Positions 1 to 9,227 of a DNA stretch of 64,000 nt are shown here, piece after piece. The number at the start of each line of letters is the position of its first letter. The first letter of the stretch is position 1. Where the stretch lies: positions 62,001 through 126,000 of the forward strand of contig CAZJHO010000005.1 in assembly GCA_964546015.1 (NCBI GenBank). Reading direction: 5' to 3'. Below the pieces are notes generated by a model that did no database searches, was not told the DNA's origin, and saw nothing but the letters and a program-made list of their open reading frames with translations. Made by a program: the position numbers and the translations under genes. Source of the stretch: JAFGVL01 sp964546015 (GTDB taxonomy: Bacteria; Bacteroidota; Bacteroidia; Bacteroidales; Paludibacteraceae).

Positions 1-1892
1 TCTTTTGTGTTTTGTGTATTGACAATTGCACTTTGTACTGTTGGAGGTGTTGTGTCCGGAATAATTGAGCCGGCATACAAATCGTCAAAATATACTTTCG
101 TATAGTTGCCTGATGTCAATGTTGCTTTAATTCCCATATAAAGACTGTTTAATATCGGAGATGCATCAGCCGCAGCTGTTCCTCCCATGATAAGTGCAGT
201 TCCTCCCGTTGGATCATATCTGATTTCCCAGGAATTATCAGTTTTGCGTATTACTTTTATTCTTAAAAAATTATTTGTTGTATTACTTATTTTATTTACA
301 CCTTGTATGATTGGGGTAGGAGTGCTTCCATTTACTATTTTGAATAATGAAATATTATCGTCTTTAGAGCCGATTCGTACAAAGTAGCCTGTAATATCTG
401 TTGCCAAAAGATTTTCTCGATTCGACATCAAATAAATGTCTGTATAGTTATTGTCCGAAGTGTCGAATTTTAAATTTACCCAAAAATCCCATTCACAATC
501 AGTTGCAACACTACTTGGTGTAGATAGAAAAATATTGTTTGTACTTGCATTTGATTTTAACATATTATCTTCTATCTCAAATGATTCGACATCGCCACTC
601 CATGTTGGATTATTAGTAAAATCACCATCAGAGAAATTTTCTTGTACTAAATCAACAAATGGTGGAGTAATGAACGCATATTCCGGATTGATTAACGGAT
701 TTCCTCCTACATCGGTTATGTCGGACATTGTCAGAACATAGTTAGTTCCATAGTTAAGATTATTGAGAAAATGCAACACCACACTTTTAGCATCGCCTGC
801 AAGAGTTGCCGAAGTTGGAATTTGCCCGTCGGATAAACTGAAATTAGTTGTAGCAATCGAATTTATTGTTTTAGAAAAAGTCACTTTCATTTCGGACAAA
901 GAATTCAAAGAGAGTCTTGTTGTGCTAAGAGGCAGTATAACAAAAGTTTGTGTAGTTGAAGCTGTTTCTAAAGCATTTCCTTCCAGGTCGGTAATTCCGG
1001 TTAAGGTCAATGTATAGTTTGCAGGACTGAAGTTATCGGTAAAAGTAAGTGTAGCTATCGTTTCATCTGCTGATAAGCTAGCTAAAGCAGGTTCGCCAAA
1101 GCCATTAGATAAAACAAAATTAGTTACATCAATCGGGCTGACTGCTTCCGAGAAAGTAACTTGTATTTGTTTAGATGTTTCGGAAACAGAAGTGTTTGTT
1201 ACAATCGGAGGGGTTGTGTCAGGAATAATATCGCCAACATAAATATCATCGAAAAAATGGTTGTTGACAGGTCCGGTTGCAGTGGATTGAGTAATTAAAA
1301 TACCCATGTTAGTACTGGTTAATATAGGAGAAGTATCGGCAGTTGCAGTTCGAGTAACAGTAAAAGCATTGCCTGTCCCTGTTTTATCAAACTGCATTTT
1401 CCATGAATTATCTGCATTCCGAACCACTTTTATTTTCATAGGTTTATTAGTGGCGACATCACCATTAACCCCCGCAATAAGAGCTGTAGAAGAGCTTGCT
1501 GTTCCTGTGCGTTTATACAAAGAAACCGGTCCATTAGTTCCTCCCACACGCACAAAATACCCTGTAAAGCTACTTGTTTTTAAATTATCTGTATTTGCAA
1601 TCAGATACACATCCACATAATTTGACCCTGAAATTGAAAAATTTAGATTCACCCAAAAATCCCATTCACAATTGTTTGTAAGTGTATTGGATGTACTTAC
1701 ATAATAAGTACCAGCAGAGGTTAAAGTACCTGCATTCGATTGCAGTTTTTCATCGTCGTTTACCTTAAACAGATCAATATTGCCGCTCCAACGAGTAGTC
1801 CAGTTATTCCCGTCCGAAAAAGTTTCATTTACTTGTCCAAATGTATTTAATGTGATAAACAATGTCGAAAAAAATATTACTATTCGTTTCAT
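1..1892 (-). CDS. large modular exported protein, N-terminal part
   Basis: The reading frame is open from the ATG at 1892 to the left edge, about 630 codons, so the 3' end lies outside the window. Residues 1-20 form a signal peptide ending at FGQ. Then comes a module of about 200 residues (about 22-225) that starts at a FSDGN motif, contains CEWDFWVNL and GYFVRVGG, and ends near a DDIYVGD motif. Two Ig-like segments follow: the first begins DTTPPIVTN and has VTFSEAV, a SbsA-type (Big_5) signature; the second is more diverged. A second copy of the large module follows (FSDGDF, CEWDFWVNL, GYFVRIGS, DDLYAGS), and another DTTPPTVQS segment is cut by the edge. This architecture is common in surface or secreted Bacteroidetes proteins, some with lamin-tail or T9SS sorting domains at the C-terminus, which is not visible here. 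Substrate and function are unknown. The frame was translated by hand and has no stop. Confidence 0.85.
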   Translation of the reverse strand, partial: MKRIVIFFSTLFITLNTFGQVNETFSDGNNWTTRWSGNIDLFKVNDDEKLQSNAGTLTSAGTYYVSTSNTLTNNCEWDFWVNLNFSISGSNYVDVYLIANTDNLKTSSFTGYFVRVGGTNGPVSLYKRTGTASSSTALIAGVNGDVATNKPMKIKVVRNADNSWKMQFDKTGTGNAFTVTRTATADTSPILTSTNMGILITQSTATGPVNNHFFDDIYVGDIIPDTTPPIVTNTSVSETSKQIQVTFSEAVSPIDVTNFVLSNGFGEPALASLSADETIATLTFTDNFSPANYTLTLTGITDLEGNALETASTTQTFVILPLSTTRLSLNSLSEMKVTFSKTINSIATTNFSLSDGQIPTSATLAGDAKSVVLHFLNNLNYGTNYVLTMSDITDVGGNPLINPEYAFITPPFVDLVQENFSDGDFTNNPTWSGDVESFEIEDNMLKSNASTNNIFLSTPSSVATDCEWDFWVNLKFDTSDNNYTDIYLMSNRENLLATDITGYFVRIGSKDDNISLFKIVNGSTPTPIIQGVNKISNTTNNFLRIKVIRKTDNSWEIRYDPTGGTALIMGGTAAADASPILNSLYMGIKATLTSGNYTKVYFDDLYAGSIIPDTTPPTVQSAIVNTQNTK

Positions 1893-1940
1893 AGTACAAT
1901 ATTTAAAGAGAAATCACTAAATTTGCGAAAATATTTAATA

Positions 1941-1948
1941 CAAATATA
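1941..1948 (-). promoter_or_regulatory. -7 promoter box of the modular exported protein gene
   Basis: On the minus strand this reads TATATTTG, an exact TAnnTTTG Bacteroidetes -7 box, about 50 bases upstream of the ATG at 1892. No clear -33 TTG is seen at the expected distance. Confidence 0.4.
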
Positions 1949-1980
1949 GCAGAAAATAATTTTAATAAACTAATAAAAAA

Positions 1981-2991
1981 ATGAAAGTTGCAATTGTTGG
2001 TGTAAGTGGCGCCGTAGGTCAAGAATTTTTGCGTGTGCTTACCGAAAGAAATTTTCCTATTTCAGAGTTGTTTTTATTCGGATCTTCGCGTAGTGCAGGG
2101 TCAATTTATGAGTTTAGAGATAAAAAATATACTGTAAAAGAGCTTGTGCATGGAGACGATTTTAAAGGTATCGATATTGTGTTTACATCGGCAGGCGCAA
2201 GCACATCTAAAGAGTTTGAAAAAGATATTACTAAGTTCGGGGCAGTAATGATTGATAATTCAAGTGCATTCCGAATGGATGACGATGTGCCGTTGGTTGT
2301 GCCCGAAGTAAACGCTTCTGACGCTAAAGATCGTCCCCGCGGTGTGATTGCTAATCCGAATTGTACAACTATTCAACTGGTTGTTGCTTTGAAGGCGATC
2401 GAAGATGTTTCGCATATTCGTCGTGTGCATGTGGCTACATATCAAGCTGCTTCGGGCGCTGGAGCTGCTGCTATGGCCGAATTAGCCGAACAATATGCCC
2501 AAATCATGCGTGGCGAAGAACCTACCGTAAATAAATTTGCTTATCAATTGGCATACAACTTGATTCCTCAAATTGATGTGTTTACGGATAATGGTTATAC
2601 TAAAGAAGAAATGAAAATGTACCACGAAACGCGTAAAATCATGCATTCAGATTGTGAAGTAAGTGCAATGTGTGTTCGTGTTCCTGCTCTTCGCGCCCAC
2701 TCAGAAGCTATTTGGGTAGAAACAGAACGCCCAATTTCTCCTGAAGAGGCTCGTCAGGCATTTGCAAAAGCCGACGGTATTATTTTGCAAGACGACCCTG
2801 CAAATAAAGTATATCCAATGCCTTTATTTGTTGCAGGAAAAGATCCTGTATTTGTAGGTCGTATCCGAAAAGATATTTCAAATCCGAACGGACTTTCTTT
2901 TTGGTGTGTAGGAGATCAAATCAAAAAAGGAGCAGCTCTTAATGCCGTGCAAATTGCTGAATACTTGATAAAAGAAAAAAATATAAAATAA
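1981..2991 (+). CDS. asd: aspartate-semialdehyde dehydrogenase
   Basis: Converts aspartyl-4-phosphate to aspartate semialdehyde with NADPH, the branch point to lysine/diaminopimelate, threonine and methionine; cytoplasmic. The 336-residue length fits the family. The N-terminal nucleotide-binding loop GVSGAVGQ is at residues 7-14, the catalytic cysteine is C128 in NPNCTTIQ, the YQAASGAG segment is at 154-161, and the histidine of the LRAHSEA motif is H240. The ATG at 1981 is the first start in an AT-rich upstream region with no Shine-Dalgarno sequence, as usual in this phylum. The gene is divergent from the exported protein on the left. An inverted repeat lies between it and gltA, so the two may be separate transcripts. 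I am very sure of the family. Confidence 0.96.
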   Translation: MKVAIVGVSGAVGQEFLRVLTERNFPISELFLFGSSRSAGSIYEFRDKKYTVKELVHGDDFKGIDIVFTSAGASTSKEFEKDITKFGAVMIDNSSAFRMDDDVPLVVPEVNASDAKDRPRGVIANPNCTTIQLVVALKAIEDVSHIRRVHVATYQAASGAGAAAMAELAEQYAQIMRGEEPTVNKFAYQLAYNLIPQIDVFTDNGYTKEEMKMYHETRKIMHSDCEVSAMCVRVPALRAHSEAIWVETERPISPEEARQAFAKADGIILQDDPANKVYPMPLFVAGKDPVFVGRIRKDISNPNGLSFWCVGDQIKKGAALNAVQIAEYLIKEKNIK

Positions 2992-2994
2992 ATT

Positions 2995-3075
2995 AATTTG
3001 ATAATTAGTGAATTAGCAAATGAAAGCAAAATAAACGATGCCTCATTTGCTAATTTTTAAATTTCCTAATCTGTT
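2995..3075. repeat. iterated-word hairpin between asd and gltA
   Basis: A perfect 13-base inverted repeat, AATTAGCAAATGA at 3011-3023 and its complement at 3043-3055, has a 19-base loop and is followed by a short T run. The flanks repeat the same word imperfectly (AATTAGTG just before the left arm, TTTCCTAAT after the right arm). It may act as the asd terminator, but the reiterated words resemble the elements at 15481, 27749, 33635 and 46084. Confidence 0.6.
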
Positions 3076-3082
3076 TTTTTGT

Positions 3083-4426
3083 ATGGATAAATTTATAAAA
3101 AACATATCCGGTCTAGTGTACGATGCTTCGCAAATAGACAAAGATTTATTTGAGAAATACAATGTAAAACGCGGATTGCGTAATGCTGATGGAACAGGTG
3201 TTTTGGTCGGGCTTACCAATGTAGGCGATGTGGTTGGTTACCGCAAAGATGAAGACGGACGAATTACCCCAATCGATGGTGAATTGCGCTATAGAGGATA
3301 TTCTGTCGAAGATTTGGTAAAAGGAACCCAAATTGATAAACGCTATGGATTTGAAGAAACCATTTTTTTACTTCTTACCGGAAAATTGCCTACTGAAGCC
3401 GAATTAGCCGAGTTCAACCAATTTTTATCCATGCGTCGTGATTTGGACGAAAATATCACTCAAATGATACTTTCTCTTCGCGGGAAAGATATGATGAACA
3501 TGTTAGCTCGTTCTGTCCTTGGGCTTTATACGCTCGACGAAGCAGCAGAAGATTATTCATTACCAAACCTAGTCCTTCAATCACTTGATTTGATTGCTAA
3601 ATTGCCTGCGATTGTAGTTTATTCTTATTCGGGGATGAGGCATACTTATTCTCGAAAAACATTAACCATTCGTCATCCGAAAGCAGAACTTTCTTTTGCC
3701 GAGAATTTCTTGTATATGCTTAAAGGAAAAGGGGTTACTCCGCTTGAAGCCGAGCTGCTGGATTTGGCTCTTATCCTTCACGCCGACCATGGAGGAGGAA
3801 ACAATTCTACCTTTGCCACGCGATTATTATCGTCTACAATGACAGATACTTACTCTGCAATTGTAGCAGGTATCGGGTCTCTTAAAGGTCGCTTACATGG
3901 GGGAGCTAATATGCAAGTACTCGAAATGATGGAAAACATTAAAAAGCATGTGAAAAAATGGGATGATGAGGCTGAAGTGAAATCTTATCTGATTAAAATT
4001 TTGCAAGGAAAAGCATACGATGAAACAGGCATTATTTATGGCTTAGGACATGCTATTTATACTATATCCGATCCCCGTGCAGTTTTACTAAAAGAGCGTG
4101 CAGCACAATTAGCAAAAGAAAAAAATTTAGAAAAAGAGTTCCAATTATATTCTTTGATTGAAAAATTGGCGCCAATTGCTTTTCAGGAAGTAAAAGGTGA
4201 TAGCAAGCGCGTTTGTGTCAATGTCGATTTCTATTCTGGTTTTGTATATGATTCCATTGGTATTCCAAAAGAATTATTTACGCCTATTTTTGCGATTTCG
4301 CGTATGGCTGGTTGGGCAGCACATCGTTTAGAGGAAGTCACCTTCTCTTCGAAACGGATAATTCGTCCGGCATATAAAAATGTATATGTAAATTCGACAG
4401 CATATTTGCCTTTAAACAAACGATAA
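3083..4426 (+). CDS. gltA: citrate synthase
   Basis: Condenses oxaloacetate and acetyl-CoA to citrate; cytoplasmic. I start it at ATG 3083 (447 residues). The in-frame start at 3038 would encode the right arm of the hairpin just upstream and adds a hydrophobic leader that a cytoplasmic enzyme does not need. The active-site residues of the si-type family are visible: H236 in HADHGGGNNS, H272 in GRLHGG, H323 in GLGHAIYT followed by SDPR, and D382 in NVDFYSG. The length matches Bacteroidetes citrate synthases. The rpe gene follows after 5 bases, so gltA, rpe and the comEC-like gene probably share a transcript. Confidence 0.96.
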   Translation: MDKFIKNISGLVYDASQIDKDLFEKYNVKRGLRNADGTGVLVGLTNVGDVVGYRKDEDGRITPIDGELRYRGYSVEDLVKGTQIDKRYGFEETIFLLLTGKLPTEAELAEFNQFLSMRRDLDENITQMILSLRGKDMMNMLARSVLGLYTLDEAAEDYSLPNLVLQSLDLIAKLPAIVVYSYSGMRHTYSRKTLTIRHPKAELSFAENFLYMLKGKGVTPLEAELLDLALILHADHGGGNNSTFATRLLSSTMTDTYSAIVAGIGSLKGRLHGGANMQVLEMMENIKKHVKKWDDEAEVKSYLIKILQGKAYDETGIIYGLGHAIYTISDPRAVLLKERAAQLAKEKNLEKEFQLYSLIEKLAPIAFQEVKGDSKRVCVNVDFYSGFVYDSIGIPKELFTPIFAISRMAGWAAHRLEEVTFSSKRIIRPAYKNVYVNSTAYLPLNKR

Positions 4427-4431
4427 AATTT

Positions 4432-5082
4432 ATGAGCGTAATATTTTCTCCTTCTCTTTTATCAGCTGATTTCGGGAATTTACAAGCCGAAATCCAAATG
4501 CTTAATGATAGTGCTGCCGACTGGATTCATGTGGATGTAATGGATGGAGTTTTTGTCCCTAATATTTCATATGCATTTCCGGTGATGGAAGTGCTGAAAA
4601 AGCATAGTTACAAACCTCTTGATGTGCATTTAATGATTGTTGAGCCTGATCGTTATATTACACAATTTAAAGAAGCCGGAGCTGATATTCTCAATGTACA
4701 TTATGAGGCTTGTGTACATCTTAATCGAACGATCAATCAAATTAAAAAAGAAGGGATGAAAGCAGCTGTTACGCTTAATCCGCACACACCGGTTGAATTG
4801 CTTGAAGATATTATTAATGAGGTAGATATGGTTCTTTTGATGTCAGTAAATCCGGGTTTTGCAGCACAGAGATTTATTGAGAACACATATAATCGTCTTG
4901 CTCGTCTGAAGGAAATGATTTTAAGTAAAAACGCTAATTGTCTTATTGAAGTAGATGGAGGTGTGAATCTTCAAAATGCTAAAAAACTCAGAGATATGGG
5001 AGCTGATGTTCTGGTAGCAGGGAATGCCGTCTTTGCTGCCGAAAATCCTTTAGAAACAATAAAACTATTTAAGGAGTTGTAG
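4432..5082 (+). CDS. rpe: ribulose-phosphate 3-epimerase
   Basis: Interconverts ribulose-5-phosphate and xylulose-5-phosphate in the pentose phosphate pathway; cytoplasmic TIM barrel, 216 residues, normal for the family. Metal-binding and catalytic residues are visible: H33 and D35 in WIHVDVMDGVFVPN, H66 in LDVHLM, and D175 in IEVDGG, with the phosphate loop SVNPGFAAQ at 138-146. It lies 5 bases after gltA and 4 bases before the comEC-like gene, so translation of the three is probably coupled. AAGGAG near its own 3' end could act as a Shine-Dalgarno for the next gene, which would be unusual in this phylum. Confidence 0.97.
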   Translation: MSVIFSPSLLSADFGNLQAEIQMLNDSAADWIHVDVMDGVFVPNISYAFPVMEVLKKHSYKPLDVHLMIVEPDRYITQFKEAGADILNVHYEACVHLNRTINQIKKEGMKAAVTLNPHTPVELLEDIINEVDMVLLMSVNPGFAAQRFIENTYNRLARLKEMILSKNANCLIEVDGGVNLQNAKKLRDMGADVLVAGNAVFAAENPLETIKLFKEL

Positions 5083-5086
5083 AAAC

Positions 5087-7144
5087 ATGAAAGATTTCGT
5101 TCTTCGAACGCCCTTCTTCCGAATTTTTTTAGCGTTGGCAGGGGGAGTTCTTCTAAACGAAATTTTTCCTTTTATAAATTTATTTTTACCATTTTTTGTA
5201 ACTGCATTACTAATTTTTATTTTTCATTTTTATATCCAAAAAAGTGAAATATTATTTAAACTCCGTTGGCTTTTTGGCTGTGGAGTTTTTTTATTTTTTG
5301 TAGGAGTAGGGTTGTTTGTTGCACAAGATTTTGACCGTAATACAGAATTTTCAATCCTTGATAAAAGTGGGATTTTTGAATTAGAAATAAAAAAAGTTCC
5401 GGCAGAAAAAACCAAATCATTTGCCATTGAGGTTACCGCTTTGCGATTTGCAGAAGACAGTATCCATTTTTCCCCGGCAAAAGGCAAAGCGCTCCTTTAT
5501 CTTGCTAAAACAGAAGCTGTCGAAACCCTCCGTGTGGGGGATAAAATTTTGGCTGCGACCACATTTTCGTCCCCTAAGAAAAATACTAATCCTGAAGGGT
5601 TTGATTTTTCGGAATATCTTCGTCGGAAAGGCTTGCGGGCGACAGCTTATGTCGATTCATTACATTGGCAAAAGTCGCGTGAGCAAATAGGCTTTTCTAT
5701 TATACAATTGGCACATGATTTTCGTAAAAAATTGCTTAATATTTACAAAGAGCAACAAATTACTGGCGACGAATTTGCTGTATTGGCAGCACTTACACTT
5801 GGTTATACGGACGAAATTAGCAGTGAGTTATATGTTAGTTATAGTAATTCGGGAGCTTTGCATATTTTATCCGTCAGTGGATTGCATGTAGGAATTGTAT
5901 ATGTAATTTTTGCATTTTTATTGTCTTTTCTTGATAAAACTTCTCAAACACGATTGTTCAAATCGTTAATTATTATTGCTTTACTTTGGGCGTATGCAAT
6001 TATAACCGGACTTTCGTCATCGGTAATGAGGGCTTCGCTGATGTTTTCTATTGTCGCTTTTGGTGAGATCTTTCGCTATAGATCAAGGATTTACAATTCT
6101 ATTTTCTTTTCAGCTTTTTTACTCTTGATGGTGAATCCCAATTATATTTTTGATGTGAGCTTTCAGTTGAGTTATTTAGCGGTATTGGGGATTGTGTTTT
6201 TTCACCCTAAAATTAAGGAATTATTGTTTTTCAAAAACAAATTTATCAATTGGAGCTGGGATTTATTTTGCGTTTCGGTGGCAGCTCAGCTTGTTACTTT
6301 TCCGTTGGGTTTATTTTATTTTTATAAATTTTCCAATCATTTTTTACTCACTAATTTTATTGCAATTCCCATCTCAACAGCAATTATTTATTTAGCTGTG
6401 TTGCTTTTTGTTGTTTCGCCTATTTCGCTTTTAGCAAGCTGGGTTGGCTTTGCTTTAAAATGGTTGCTGAAAGCTCAAAATGAAAGTATCGTTTTTGTCG
6501 ATCGTTTGCCGTTTTCTATTTCCCAAACTTGGATAAGCAAAGGAGATGTTTTACTCTTTTTTGTTGCGATTGCTTGTTTTACTCTTTTCATAATGCGAAA
6601 ACGCGCATTGTTTTTACTAATGAGTTTGGGGAGTTTGTTTTGTATTCAAGTTGCAAGTTTAATGCGCTTTTATGAAGGGACGAAAAACAAACAACTAATT
6701 GTATATGAAGATAATAAATCAACAACAATAGATTTTATTCATCCTAATCAACATTATTTTTTTAGTACTGATTTAACGCGTGGAAAGATGTTGGTTGAGG
6801 CTTTTTGGTTGAGAAACTGTTATGAAAATCCACTATTGATTGAAAAATCAGTCAATTATAATGACCGATTTTTTCATTTTAAAGGGAAACGAATTTGTTT
6901 GATAACAGATGATTATTATTGTCGTAAAACGACAACTCAAAAAGTACAGCTTGATTATCTGATAATTGGAAATAAAACAAAGATTTCTATCCATGACATA
7001 GCCAATCTTTTTATTCCAAAAGAAATAATTCTTGACGGTAGCATTTCTACATATTGCGCTGAGAAAATAAAGCAATATTGTGAATCCAATGGTATTTTAT
7101 ATCATTCCATTGCCGAAAAAGGGGTTTGGATAAAAAAAATGTAA
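5087..7144 (+). CDS. ComEC/Rec2-family competence membrane protein
   Basis: A 685-residue polytopic membrane protein. The N-terminus has three or so hydrophobic segments followed by a soluble DUF4131-like region (about 100-190). The ComEC core starts near residue 240 with ALTLGYTDEIS and the family signature SGALHILSVSGLHVG near 252-266, then SSVMRAS and a series of membrane helices to about residue 510. The remaining C-terminal 170 residues are soluble and lack the metallo-beta-lactamase motif HxHxDH found in longer ComEC proteins; this short form is usual in Bacteroidetes. The known family role is moving single-stranded DNA across the inner membrane during uptake. Whether this organism is competent cannot be told. 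It converges with ddl, leaving 6 bases between stops. Confidence 0.88.
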   Translation: MKDFVLRTPFFRIFLALAGGVLLNEIFPFINLFLPFFVTALLIFIFHFYIQKSEILFKLRWLFGCGVFLFFVGVGLFVAQDFDRNTEFSILDKSGIFELEIKKVPAEKTKSFAIEVTALRFAEDSIHFSPAKGKALLYLAKTEAVETLRVGDKILAATTFSSPKKNTNPEGFDFSEYLRRKGLRATAYVDSLHWQKSREQIGFSIIQLAHDFRKKLLNIYKEQQITGDEFAVLAALTLGYTDEISSELYVSYSNSGALHILSVSGLHVGIVYVIFAFLLSFLDKTSQTRLFKSLIIIALLWAYAIITGLSSSVMRASLMFSIVAFGEIFRYRSRIYNSIFFSAFLLLMVNPNYIFDVSFQLSYLAVLGIVFFHPKIKELLFFKNKFINWSWDLFCVSVAAQLVTFPLGLFYFYKFSNHFLLTNFIAIPISTAIIYLAVLLFVVSPISLLASWVGFALKWLLKAQNESIVFVDRLPFSISQTWISKGDVLLFFVAIACFTLFIMRKRALFLLMSLGSLFCIQVASLMRFYEGTKNKQLIVYEDNKSTTIDFIHPNQHYFFSTDLTRGKMLVEAFWLRNCYENPLLIEKSVNYNDRFFHFKGKRICLITDDYYCRKTTTQKVQLDYLIIGNKTKISIHDIANLFIPKEIILDGSISTYCAEKIKQYCESNGILYHSIAEKGVWIKKM

Positions 7145-7150
7145 TAAGGA

Positions 7151-8128
7151 TTATTTTTTCAAGGCAAATTCAATTACATCGGTAATTACATCCTTAATAT
7201 CCAATCCGGCAGCACGAACTTGTTGTGGAATAAAGCTGGTTGTTGTCATTCCCGGATTCGTATTTACTTCCAACAGGGTTATTACATCGTCGCTAGTAAT
7301 GATATAGTCAATGCGCACAATTCCCTTACATCCAAGTAATTGATAGATTTCGGATGTAACTTTTTGCACTTTTTCTGTCAGTTCGGAGCTAATGCGAGCG
7401 GGAGTGATTTCTTCTACTTGTCCGTTGTATTTAGCGTCGAAATCGAAAAATTCATTAGCACTAACCACTTCTGTTATAGGAAAAACCACTTCTTTTTTAT
7501 CGGTGCGATACATGCCGCAAGTAATTTCGGTTCCTTGGACAAAACGCTCGATAATCACTTGGTCGCCTTCGGCAAAAGCCTTTTTAATAGCAGGAAGCAA
7601 TTCTTCTGTTGCTTTTACTTTTGTAACGCCAAAACTTGACCCTCCCACATTGGGTTTTACAAAGCAAGGCAACTGCAATCGATTGATAATTCCATCGGTA
7701 TTTATTTTGTCTGCTTTGCGAAGCATTACCGAATCAGCTACACGAATGCCAAACCCGCGCAAATAGTTATTACAAACAAACTTATTAAAAGTAAGAGCGG
7801 CAGCCAACACATCGCAACAACTATAGGGCATGCCGATCATTTCGAAATAACCTTGCAGCTTCCCGTCTTCGCCGGGCATTCCATGAATAGTAATGTAAGC
7901 ACAATCGAAAACGATTTTTTTACCATCAAGCACAAAGCTGAAATCATTCTTATCTATAGGAAATTCCTGATTTTCAATTTGTACGCGCCAATTTCCGGAC
8001 TGTAAGATTACAATGTATAAATTGTATTTTTCTTTATCGATAAAAGAAGATAATCCTTGTGCGCTTTTAAGCGATACTACTACTTCGGATTGGTCGCCTC
8101 CGGCTATGATTGCTATGTTTTTTTTCAT
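7151..8128 (-). CDS. ddl: D-alanine--D-alanine ligase
   Basis: ATP-grasp enzyme (325 residues) that joins two D-alanines for the peptidoglycan pentapeptide; cytoplasmic. Visible motifs: N-terminal IIAGGDQSE, the conserved HGMPGEDGKLQG, the ATP-grasp core FVKPNVGGSSFGV, and the metal/substrate signature LLEVNTNPGMT near residue 290. Transcribed with rluD and the PASTA-protein gene upstream, a cell-wall neighbourhood frequent in Bacteroidetes. The gap to rluD is 23 bases. Confidence 0.97.
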   Translation of the reverse strand: MKKNIAIIAGGDQSEVVVSLKSAQGLSSFIDKEKYNLYIVILQSGNWRVQIENQEFPIDKNDFSFVLDGKKIVFDCAYITIHGMPGEDGKLQGYFEMIGMPYSCCDVLAAALTFNKFVCNNYLRGFGIRVADSVMLRKADKINTDGIINRLQLPCFVKPNVGGSSFGVTKVKATEELLPAIKKAFAEGDQVIIERFVQGTEITCGMYRTDKKEVVFPITEVVSANEFFDFDAKYNGQVEEITPARISSELTEKVQKVTSEIYQLLGCKGIVRIDYIITSDDVITLLEVNTNPGMTTTSFIPQQVRAAGLDIKDVITDVIEFALKK

Positions 8129-8151
8129 ACAAATATCTTATTATCAAATGA

Positions 8152-9225
8152 TTATATAATCTCTCTATTTGCAACATATCCACGCCATTTTTCAATTAAA
8201 GCCTGCATATCGGCGGGAATTTCCGAATCGAAATACATTTCTTCTCCTGTAAGAGGGTGTATAAAACCAAGCGTTTTGGCGTGTAAAGCTTGTCTGGGGC
8301 AAATAGCAAAGCAATTTTGAACAAAGGTTTTGTACTTAGCAAAAGTTGTTCCGCGTAAAACTTGATTTCCTCCATAACGCTCATCGTTGAAAAGCGTATG
8401 TCCGATCGATTTCATGTGTGCGCGTATTTGATGTGTGCGTCCTGTTTCTAAGTGACATTCTATAAAGGTAACATAGCCTAAGCGTTCAATTACTTTGTAA
8501 TGCGTTACAGCATGCTTTCCGTGTTTGCTGTCGGGAGGGAAAACTGTCATTAGCATACGGTCTTTTAAGTCGCGACCTATGTTGCCGACAATAGTGTCCT
8601 CTTCTTTTTCGACATTTCCCCATACAAGTGCAATGTACTTTCTATGAGTTGTTTTATTAAAAAATTGTTTGCATAGATGTGTTTTGGCATCTTCGGTTTT
8701 AGCAATTACCAGCAAGCCCGAAGTATCTTTATCAATTCTGTGTACGAGTCCGAAGCGCGGGTCGTTTACATCAAATTTCGGATTATCTTTTAAATGCCAA
8801 GCCAAGCCGTTAAGAAGCGTTCCTTCAAAATTCCCGAATCCGGGATGCACTACTAATCCGGGTTGCTTGTTTACAACAATCAGCGAGTCATCTTCATAAA
8901 CAATATTCAATGGGATTTCTTGTGGAAGTATCTCAATTTCATTAGGCGGATAAGCCATTTGTATTGAAATAATATCCGTTGGTTTTACGCGGTAATTTGA
9001 TTTTACCGGTTTATCGTTTACTAAAATGGCGTTGGCCGCGGCGGCTTCTTGTATCCGGTTGCGCGAAATATCAGGCATGATATTGACCAAATACTTGTCG
9101 ATACGCAACATAGATTGCCCTTTGTCCACTATAAAACGGTAGTGTTCAAACAATTCGCGAGAAGGATCTGATTCTTCTAATTCGTCCAGTTCCTCTTCCG
9201 GTTCTTGTAAGAAATCTGTGCTCAT
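8152..9225 (-). CDS. rluD: RluA/RluD-family rRNA pseudouridine synthase
   Basis: Isomerises specific uridines in large-subunit rRNA. The 357-residue protein has an acidic N-terminal extension (residues 1-30, rich in E and D), an S4 RNA-binding domain (about 38-85), and the catalytic domain with HRIDKDTSGLLV, where D165 is the catalytic aspartate, and a C-terminal GRTHQIRAHM motif. The family is certain; RluD (23S helix 69) rather than RluC is inferred from the S4 domain and length. It starts 2 bases before the end of the PASTA gene in the direction of transcription. Confidence 0.93.
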   Translation of the reverse strand: MSTDFLQEPEEELDELEESDPSRELFEHYRFIVDKGQSMLRIDKYLVNIMPDISRNRIQEAAAANAILVNDKPVKSNYRVKPTDIISIQMAYPPNEIEILPQEIPLNIVYEDDSLIVVNKQPGLVVHPGFGNFEGTLLNGLAWHLKDNPKFDVNDPRFGLVHRIDKDTSGLLVIAKTEDAKTHLCKQFFNKTTHRKYIALVWGNVEKEEDTIVGNIGRDLKDRMLMTVFPPDSKHGKHAVTHYKVIERLGYVTFIECHLETGRTHQIRAHMKSIGHTLFNDERYGGNQVLRGTTFAKYKTFVQNCFAICPRQALHAKTLGFIHPLTGEEMYFDSEIPADMQALIEKWRGYVANREII

Positions 9226-9227
9226 GA

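Noticed and set aside
187..1620. Plus-strand ORFs of 60-104 codons between 187 and 1620
   Set aside because: They are shadows of the open minus-strand frame that codes for the modular exported protein.
3038..3082. Longer start of citrate synthase at 3038
   Set aside because: The extra 15 residues translate the right arm of a hairpin and a hydrophobic stretch; ATG 3083 gives the normal family length.
5087..7144. Truncated comEC
   Set aside because: Lack of the metallo-beta-lactamase domain is normal for the short Bacteroidetes form.
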